Source: Ochotona curzoniae
Taxonomy: Eukaryota > Chordata > Mammalia > Lagomorpha > Ochotonidae
Length of the DNA stretch: 64,000 bases
Reading direction: 5' to 3'
Assembly: GCF_017591425.1 (NCBI RefSeq)
Contig: NW_024467120.1
Location: forward strand, 9,548,001-9,612,000
Below, one piece after another: positions 59,041-64,000 of the stretch. The position numbers and the translations under genes are program-made. The notes beneath the pieces were generated by a model. That model had not been told where the DNA came from, searched no databases, and was given only the letters and a program-made list of their open reading frames with translations. Positions within the stretch are counted from its first letter, which is position 1, and every line of letters begins with the position of its first letter.

Positions 59041-61458
59041 CTAGGAGCACGGGATGTTATTCCATCTTTTGAGGTTTTGTTCAATTTCCTTTTTAAATAG
59101 TTTGTAGTTTTCTTCGAATAGGTCTCCTACGCTTTTGGTTAAATTTATTCCCAAATACTTCATACTTCTCTCTGTTATTTTGAATGGTATCCTGTTGGTT
59201 AGATCTTCTTCCATCTTGGTGTTATTTGCGTACACTATGGCTGTTGATTTTCGTTCGTTAATTTTGTACCCCGCCACTCTGCCAAACTCTCGTATAAGTT
59301 CTAGCAGTTTCTGTATTGAGTCTCCTGGTTTTTCTATGTACAGGATTATGTCATCTGCATATAGTGAAAGCTTGACTTCTTCGTTTCCTATACGTATGCC
59401 TTTGATTTCTTTTTCTTGTCTTATGGCCTCTGCAAGTACCTCTAGGACTATGTTGAATAGCAGTGGTGATAGCGGGCACCCTTGTCTTGTTCCAGATCGC
59501 AGTGGGAAGGGTTCTAGCTTTTCTCCATTCAGTATGATACTGGCATTGGGTTTTTCATAAATTGCTTTGATTATGTTGTGGATTTTCCCATCTATGCCTA
59601 CTTTGGCTAGAGTTTTTAGCATGAAGAGGTGTTGGATTTTGTCGAAAGCTTTTTCTGCATCTATTGAAACTATTATGTGGTTCTTGTTTTGCAGTTTTTG
59701 GATGTGGTTTATAACATTTATGGATTTCCGAATGTTGAACCATCCCTGCATTCCAGGGATGAATCCTACTTGATCCGGATGAATGATCTGTCTGATGATT
59801 TTTTGAATTCTATTGGCTAGGATTTTGTTGAGAATTTTAGCATCAATGTTCATCAGAGAAATAGGTCTGTAGTTTTCCTTCTCTGATGGTTCTCTGTCCG
59901 GTTTTGGGATTAAGGTGATGTTAGCTTCATAGAATGAGTTTGGGAGGGTTGCTTCCTCCTCTATTGTTTTGAAGAGCTTGTAGAGGATTGGGGTTAGTTC
60001 TGTTCGGAATGTTTTGTAGAATTCTGTAGTGAAGCCGTCTGGGCCTGGGCTTTTATTCGTTGGGAGATCTTTGATGACTGTTTCAATCTCTGCCTCGGTT
60101 ATGGGTTTATTTAATTCTGCAGTTGCCTCCGGACTGAGTTTTGGTAAGTGGTGGGAGTCCAAGAACTTTTCTATTTCTTGGTGGTCCTCAAATTTGTGGG
60201 AGTACAGTTCTTTGTAGTAATTTCTAATTATTTTCTTAATGATTGCAGTGTCTGTTGTTATGTTGCCTTTTTCATCTTTAATGCTATTGATTCTCACTTT
60301 CTCTTGTTTTTTTTTGGTCAATCGGGCCAGTGGAGTGTCTATTTTGTTTATTTTCTCAAAAAACCAACTTTTTGATTTGTTGATTTTATGTATAGTTTTT
60401 TTGATTTCTATTTGGTTTATCTCCTCCCTTGTTTTGATGATTTCTTGTTTCCTATTGTGTGTGGGACTCTTCTGCTGCTGTTTTTCCAGATCCTGGAGGT
60501 GTGAGGTTAGTTCCTGTATTTGGCGTCTTTCTTGGGCCTTGACATGGGCTCCGATTGCGATGAATCTACCTCGTAGCACTGCTTTGGCGGTGTCCCACAA
60601 GTTTTGGAATGTTGTATCAGAGTTTTCATTGGTTTCCATAAATTTTTTGATCTCATCTTTAATTTCTTCTCTGACCCATTGTTCGTTTAATAGCATGTTG
60701 TTCAATTTCCAAGAGTGCCTATACTTCCTGGGGAGTTTTGAGTTGTTGATTTCCAGTTTCATCCCATGGTGGTCTGAGAGGGTACATGGTATGATACTAA
60801 TGTTTTGGAAGTTGTTTAGATTCGCTTTATGTCCTATCATGTGGTCGATTCTGGAGAAGGTGCCATGCACCGCTGAGAAGAAGGTATAGTCTGTGGACTT
60901 AGGATAAAAAGTTCTATATATGTCTACTAAGTCCAGTTGTTCTATTGTTTGTGTGAGCTCTGTTGTTTCTTTGTTGAGTTTTTGTTTCGTAGACCGGTCC
61001 ATTGTTGTTAGAGGTGTGTTGAGATCGCCTACAAGAATTGTGCGGGTGTCTATGTCTTCCCTTAAGTCTGTAAGTAATTGCTTTACGTAAGTAGGTGCAT
61101 TAAGATTCGGTGCATAAACATTAATGATGGTGATTGCTTCTTGATGGATCATTCCTTTCACCAGTATAAAATGGCCTTCCCTGTCTCTTTTGATGTTGGT
61201 TAGAATGAAATCTATCTCGTCTGAAATTAGGATAGCTACCCCAGCTTTTTTTTCTCGTCTATTGGCGTGAAATATCTTTTTCCATCCCTTCACTTTCAGT
61301 TTCTTTGCATCCTTTCTGGTTAGATGCGTTTCTTGTAGGCAACAGATGGTTGGGTCTTGTTTGATGATCCATTCTATTAATCTCTGTCTTTTGATTGGTG
61401 AATTTAGACCATTTGTGTTGAGAGTTAAAATTGAGAGGTTGCAATTTTGCCCTGCCAT
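59041..61458 (-). CDS. L1 ORF2 protein, N-terminal 805 aa (endonuclease and reverse transcriptase)
   Basis: ORF2p nicks target DNA and reverse-transcribes L1 RNA from the nick in the nucleus. Residues 1-239 are the apurinic-type endonuclease: N14 (LNTNGLNS), E43 (LQETHL), D145 and N147 (GDLNTP), D205 (SRIDHM), D229 and H230 (LSDHHG) are all present. The reverse transcriptase shows motif A at D600 ([10 protein letters not shown]), motif B at about 658-671 ([12 protein letters not shown]) and the YADD box at 700-703. The start ATG is 55 nt after the ORF1 stop, as in other L1s, where ORF2 is translated by an unconventional reinitiation. The frame ends at TAG (59041-59043) after NIPCS, where L1 proteins normally go on for about 460 residues. 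All catalytic residues precede the stop; the C-terminal domain is lost. Family assignment is certain; activity of the truncated protein is unknown. Confidence 0.96.
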   Translation of the reverse strand: MAGQNCNLSILTLNTNGLNSPIKRQRLIEWIIKQDPTICCLQETHLTRKDAKKLKVKGWKKIFHANRREKKAGVAILISDEIDFILTNIKRDREGHFILVKGMIHQEAITIINVYAPNLNAPTYVKQLLTDLREDIDTRTILVGDLNTPLTTMDRSTKQKLNKETTELTQTIEQLDLVDIYRTFYPKSTDYTFFSAVHGTFSRIDHMIGHKANLNNFQNISIIPCTLSDHHGMKLEINNSKLPRKYRHSWKLNNMLLNEQWVREEIKDEIKKFMETNENSDTTFQNLWDTAKAVLRGRFIAIGAHVKAQERRQIQELTSHLQDLEKQQQKSPTHNRKQEIIKTREEINQIEIKKTIHKINKSKSWFFEKINKIDTPLARLTKKKQEKVRINSIKDEKGNITTDTAIIKKIIRNYYKELYSHKFEDHQEIEKFLDSHHLPKLSPEATAELNKPITEAEIETVIKDLPTNKSPGPDGFTTEFYKTFRTELTPILYKLFKTIEEEATLPNSFYEANITLIPKPDREPSEKENYRPISLMNIDAKILNKILANRIQKIIRQIIHPDQVGFIPGMQGWFNIRKSINVINHIQKLQNKNHIIVSIDAEKAFDKIQHLFMLKTLAKVGIDGKIHNIIKAIYEKPNASIILNGEKLEPFPLRSGTRQGCPLSPLLFNIVLEVLAEAIRQEKEIKGIRIGNEEVKLSLYADDIILYIEKPGDSIQKLLELIREFGRVAGYKINERKSTAIVYANNTKMEEDLTNRIPFKITERSMKYLGINLTKSVGDLFEENYKLFKKEIEQNLKRWNNIPCS

Positions 61459-61513
61459 GTGATTGTGTTGTGTGTGTGTTGTTGCCTATGTAATTGTCTT
61501 GTTGGTGCGGCCT
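61459..61513 (-). other. L1 inter-ORF spacer
   Basis: 55 nt separate the ORF1 stop from the ORF2 ATG. On the RNA strand it is CA-rich. The two ORFs are in different frames. Confidence 0.9.
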
Positions 61514-62476
61514 TTAGTTTGGAGACCTTCTTATTTGCCAACTTTGTTTGTGATTTGCCTCCTTTTTGTCCGGGACTAGCGCATTTCTAAGGAGACTTTG
61601 CAGAGCTGGTTTTGTGTAGACATATTCTTCTAGTTTTTCTTTGCTATTGAAGTATCTGATTTCGTTCTCATATACAAATGAGATCTTTGCTGGGTAGATT
61701 ATTTTTGGTTGACAGTTGTTTTGTTTCAGGACTTGGAAGATCTTTGTCCATTCTCTCCTTGCTTGTAGTGTCTCTTCGGAGAAGTCAGCAGTGATTCTGA
61801 TGGGTTTTCCCCTGTATGTGATCTTTTCTCTACTTCGTACTTGTCTCAGGATTCCTTCTTTGTCTTCATTGGAGTAGAACTTGAGCACCGTGTGTCTGGG
61901 TGAAGATCTCTTTGGATCATGTCTGTTGGGAGTTCTCTGTCCATCCTGTATGCGGGGTGGATTCGTGTTCCAAGTGTTTTGGAAGTTTTCCTGTATAATT
62001 TCATCGAGCACTGCTTGCATCCCAGATTCTCTTTCTACTCCCTCGGGGAGGCCGATGATCCGAATATTCAATTTTCTAAGGTAATCCTTCATCTCTTGCA
62101 TCATTTTATTAGTTTTGCTGAGGTTTGTCTCCAGCTGTTTAATTCGCTGGGCACTTTCATTTTGTGTGTCTTCTGTTTCAGAGATCCTTTCCTCTGCCGC
62201 ATTTATTCTGTTGATGAGGCTTTCAATCTTATTATCTTGGGCATCCAGTTTGGTTTTGATTTGTTGTATTTCGGTGATTATGCGGTTCTGGAAGTCTTCC
62301 AGCTTTGTGTCCACGTCTCTGAGAGATTTTAGCATTATTTTCATCAATTCCTTTGTTGGTAACACTTCCATGTCTTCATCTCGTATCGTCGATATTGATA
62401 ATGGCTTTTGGCCCTTGTTTGGTGGGGTGCTGGCTCTTTCATCTGGAGCACAACTCTTTCTGGTGGTTTTTCCCAT
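61514..62476 (-). CDS. L1 ORF1 protein, RNA-binding trimer, intact
   Basis: ORF1p coats L1 RNA as a trimer and acts as a nucleic-acid chaperone in the cytoplasmic L1 RNP. The frame is open for 320 aa, typical for the family (human 338). The first 40 residues are basic and disordered. A heptad-rich coiled coil runs from about 43 to 135. The RRM is at about 136-230, starting with NIRIIGLPEG and containing RTPNR (181-185). The C-terminal domain is at about 231-300 with ARREWT (239-244) and YPAKISF (261-267). The ATG has a strong context (G at -3, G at +4). No internal damage was seen. It is the first ORF of the bicistronic L1 RNA and is driven by the 5' UTR. Confidence 0.97.
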   Translation of the reverse strand: MGKTTRKSCAPDERASTPPNKGQKPLSISTIRDEDMEVLPTKELMKIMLKSLRDVDTKLEDFQNRIITEIQQIKTKLDAQDNKIESLINRINAAEERISETEDTQNESAQRIKQLETNLSKTNKMMQEMKDYLRKLNIRIIGLPEGVERESGMQAVLDEIIQENFQNTWNTNPPRIQDGQRTPNRHDPKRSSPRHTVLKFYSNEDKEGILRQVRSREKITYRGKPIRITADFSEETLQARREWTKIFQVLKQNNCQPKIIYPAKISFVYENEIRYFNSKEKLEEYVYTKPALQSLLRNALVPDKKEANHKQSWQIRRSPN

Positions 62477-63738
62477 TGCGTTGGTGTATTCTGGTGAGGC
62501 AAATGGACCCGTGTGTTGAGGGGCTGTCAGGTGCTTTCCTGTAGAGATTGGAGCCTGTAGGCGTGGTTTTGCCGGGCGTGGTAATTTTCAAGGCACCGTT
62601 GGTGCGTTCTCAGGGCCCGGGGCTGTAGAGCACCACCTTGGGGGCCCAGTGGATTCCAGGCACACTCTGGGCACCTCTTCTACAGGTGTGACACCCCAGG
62701 GCGTGGCGGGATGGAGGCGCTCTCTGGGTGTGCTCCCTTCACGGGAATCCGCAGTGCGTAGAAGGTTTTATGTGCTTTCTCCCTGCGTTCTCCGTGTCAG
62801 GGACTGCAGGGTTTTTCAGAGCCCACCTGGTGCGTCTCCCACACACGGGACTGTGGGTGAGGCACTTTGCAGGCGTGGCTCTTGTGCAGTGAATCCACCA
62901 CTCGTGGTGTGTGGGTGTTCAGAGCCCCTGCTCCCGTGTGGCTCCCCCACTCAGGCCCTTAGCGGAGGAGTGGCCCAGGCGCCCTGTTATAATGACTTCA
63001 CGGCGGCAGGTTCGCACCGTGTCAGTTTGTTGCAGGAGTTCCACTGACACCTGACACCTGCGCTACGGAGGTGCTGCTGCTGCAGGCGGGGCGCCCAGCC
63101 CGCTCGGTGCGGCAGAGTCCTGGTGGTTTCAAGCACTCACCAGGCAGGATGTGGGGGACTCCAGACCCTCGCCAGCTACCTCTGCGCACCGAGCCGCACT
63201 GGTCCCCTCAGCGCAGGGACATCCGATGCGCCTTCCCGGGGCCCCCTCAGCCACCAACACAACACCACTGTGCCTAGTTCCACACAGACCCAACAGTTTC
63301 GGCCGTCTGCTCCGCGTTCTGAGGCTGGGGCCTCAGCGGGGGGCAAGAAATGCGGAGGCTGCCACGTCAACCCCCAGCTCACCAAACGTCCGGCCGCTGC
63401 AGTCTGCCTCCACCGCTGCCGAAGGCCTCCCGCCGGTGACGATCCCCCTGATCTCCCCGCCTCCGAGCTGGCCGCGTCTCCCGTCCGGCCGTTTTCAAAA
63501 GTGACTCAGCAGGTCTGGAGTGGGATGTCGGTTTCTCTGCCTTTGCCCTGCTCCGTTCTCGTTGTTCTTCCGAGTTGTGTGGATCTTTTTGGCTCCACAC
63601 TGTCCCAGGGAGCTTCACGGACCTCTCCCTGCGGTTCCCTGCTGTTCCTCTTTGCTGCTTCTGTAGCTTTCTATCCCTCTCTCACTAGACTCTCCCTCAC
63701 AGCCCTCCTCCTACGTCGGCCATCTTCGCTCCAATCCC
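62477..63738 (-). promoter_or_regulatory. L1 5' UTR with internal promoter
   Basis: About 1.26 kb upstream of ORF1 is GC-rich and full of CpG, in sharp contrast with the surrounding AT-rich DNA, so it acts as a small CpG island and is a likely DNA-methylation target. It has no monomer array like mouse L1, only loosely similar segments. The RNA-sense start carries AAGATGGCC. Short open frames upstream of ORF1 on the sense strand (such as 63379-63618) are not known L1 genes. Confidence 0.85.
63718..63726 (-). promoter_or_regulatory. YY1-type motif at L1 5' end
   Basis: AAGATGGCC on the L1 sense strand lies 12-20 nt inside the 5' end. In human L1 the same motif at about +20 sets accurate transcription start. 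The match to the YY1 core (AAGATGGC) is exact. Confidence 0.75.
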
Positions 63739-63753
63739 GCATCATGCCTTCTT
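63739..63753 (+). repeat. L1 target-site duplication, copy at 5' end
   Basis: GCATCATGCCTTCTT is identical to 57119-57133. The unduplicated site before insertion is followed by ATTGCACTTCTC. Confidence 0.95.
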
Positions 63754-64000
63754 ATTGCACTTCTCTTAATGTGGGGTTAACTGTCTTCACTGCTCTACCT
63801 TCCGGTCTTTGCTGTCTTACCTGGATGGCAAGGTCATGGCACCCTTCTGTGCCTCGTTGCTCCTCTCCATAGTCTGACACTAAAGTCAGGCAGTAAAGAA
63901 ATGTTTCCTGTAGTAAACTGATTTTAATTTTTAAAATTTTCAGAACACTGAGCAATTTTGTTCCTGATCACAAAGTACTTTTTCCTGAGCATGCTAGTCT
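63754..64000. other. Unique flank right of the L1
   Basis: Ordinary sequence continues the pre-insertion locus. Nothing further was recognised. Confidence 0.4.

Larger units (their letters stand above)
57119..63753 (-). mobile_element. Full-length LINE-1 with target-site duplications
   Basis: About 6.6 kb of L1 on the minus strand is bounded by the perfect 15-bp direct repeat GCATCATGCCTTCTT at 57119-57133 and 63739-63753. In order on the minus strand it has a CpG-rich 5' UTR, ORF1, a 55-nt spacer, ORF2 with one internal stop, a 3' UTR with a G-rich tract, AATAAA and a poly(A) tail. The intact ends, long tail and perfect duplication mark a young insertion. The plus-strand site CTTCTT/ATTG fits the loose L1 endonuclease preference (TTTT/AA). 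As it stands the copy would be impaired by the ORF2 stop. Confidence 0.97.

Noticed and set aside
60239..60889. 216-codon plus-strand open frame
   Set aside because: It is the antisense shadow of L1 ORF2; the same holds for the frames at 58295-58768, 59135-59560 and 61919-62519.

Overview
The window looks like gene-poor, AT-rich mammalian nuclear DNA. It is dominated by retrotransposon copies and simple repeats, and no host protein-coding gene, exon, tRNA or rRNA gene could be supported. About two dozen tRNA-derived SINEs of the lagomorph C-repeat (CSINE) type occur in both orientations. Their GATGGCCCAA-like core, the CTTGGGGAGTGAA segment and the tail ending in AATAAAAATAAATCTT point to a lagomorph. 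The tail and the head of the youngest copies fit pika (Ochotona) better than rabbit; this species call rests on recognition, not on a search.

Layout: 1-22 kb is unassigned AT-rich sequence with scattered old SINEs, three copies of a short hairpin-like DNA element, two AT-rich palindromes and several microsatellites. A purine-only block of about 0.5 kb lies at 22.6-23.1 kb and a Tigger-like DNA transposon remnant at about 24.2 kb. From 25 to 38 kb there is mostly unassigned sequence, with a CTCF-like motif at 27.56 kb, SINEs and an L1 3'-end scrap. From 39 to 44.3 kb there is a nest of old L1 pieces (minus and plus strand) broken by SINEs, including a tail-to-tail SINE pair. From 44 to 57 kb there is mostly unassigned sequence, an L1 3' fragment and two well-preserved SINEs with visible target-site duplications.

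The main feature is a full-length LINE-1 on the minus strand at 57,119-63,753. It has a CpG-rich 5' UTR of about 1.26 kb starting with a YY1-type motif, an intact 320-aa ORF1, a 55-nt spacer, and ORF2. It ends with a 3' UTR holding a G-rich tract, an AATAAA signal, a tail of 37-39 A, and a perfect 15-bp target-site duplication. ORF2 is open except for one TAG at codon 806. That codon lies after all endonuclease and reverse-transcriptase catalytic residues and before the C-terminal cysteine motif. ORF1p (RNA-binding trimer) and ORF2p (endonuclease and reverse transcriptase) are the partners of target-primed reverse transcription. The L1 machinery is also what mobilises the CSINEs in the rest of the window.

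No convincing new biological system was found. The best leads are the nearly intact L1 with its antisense reading frames, the 35-bp-arm palindrome at 14.7 kb, the polypurine block and the CTCF-like site.
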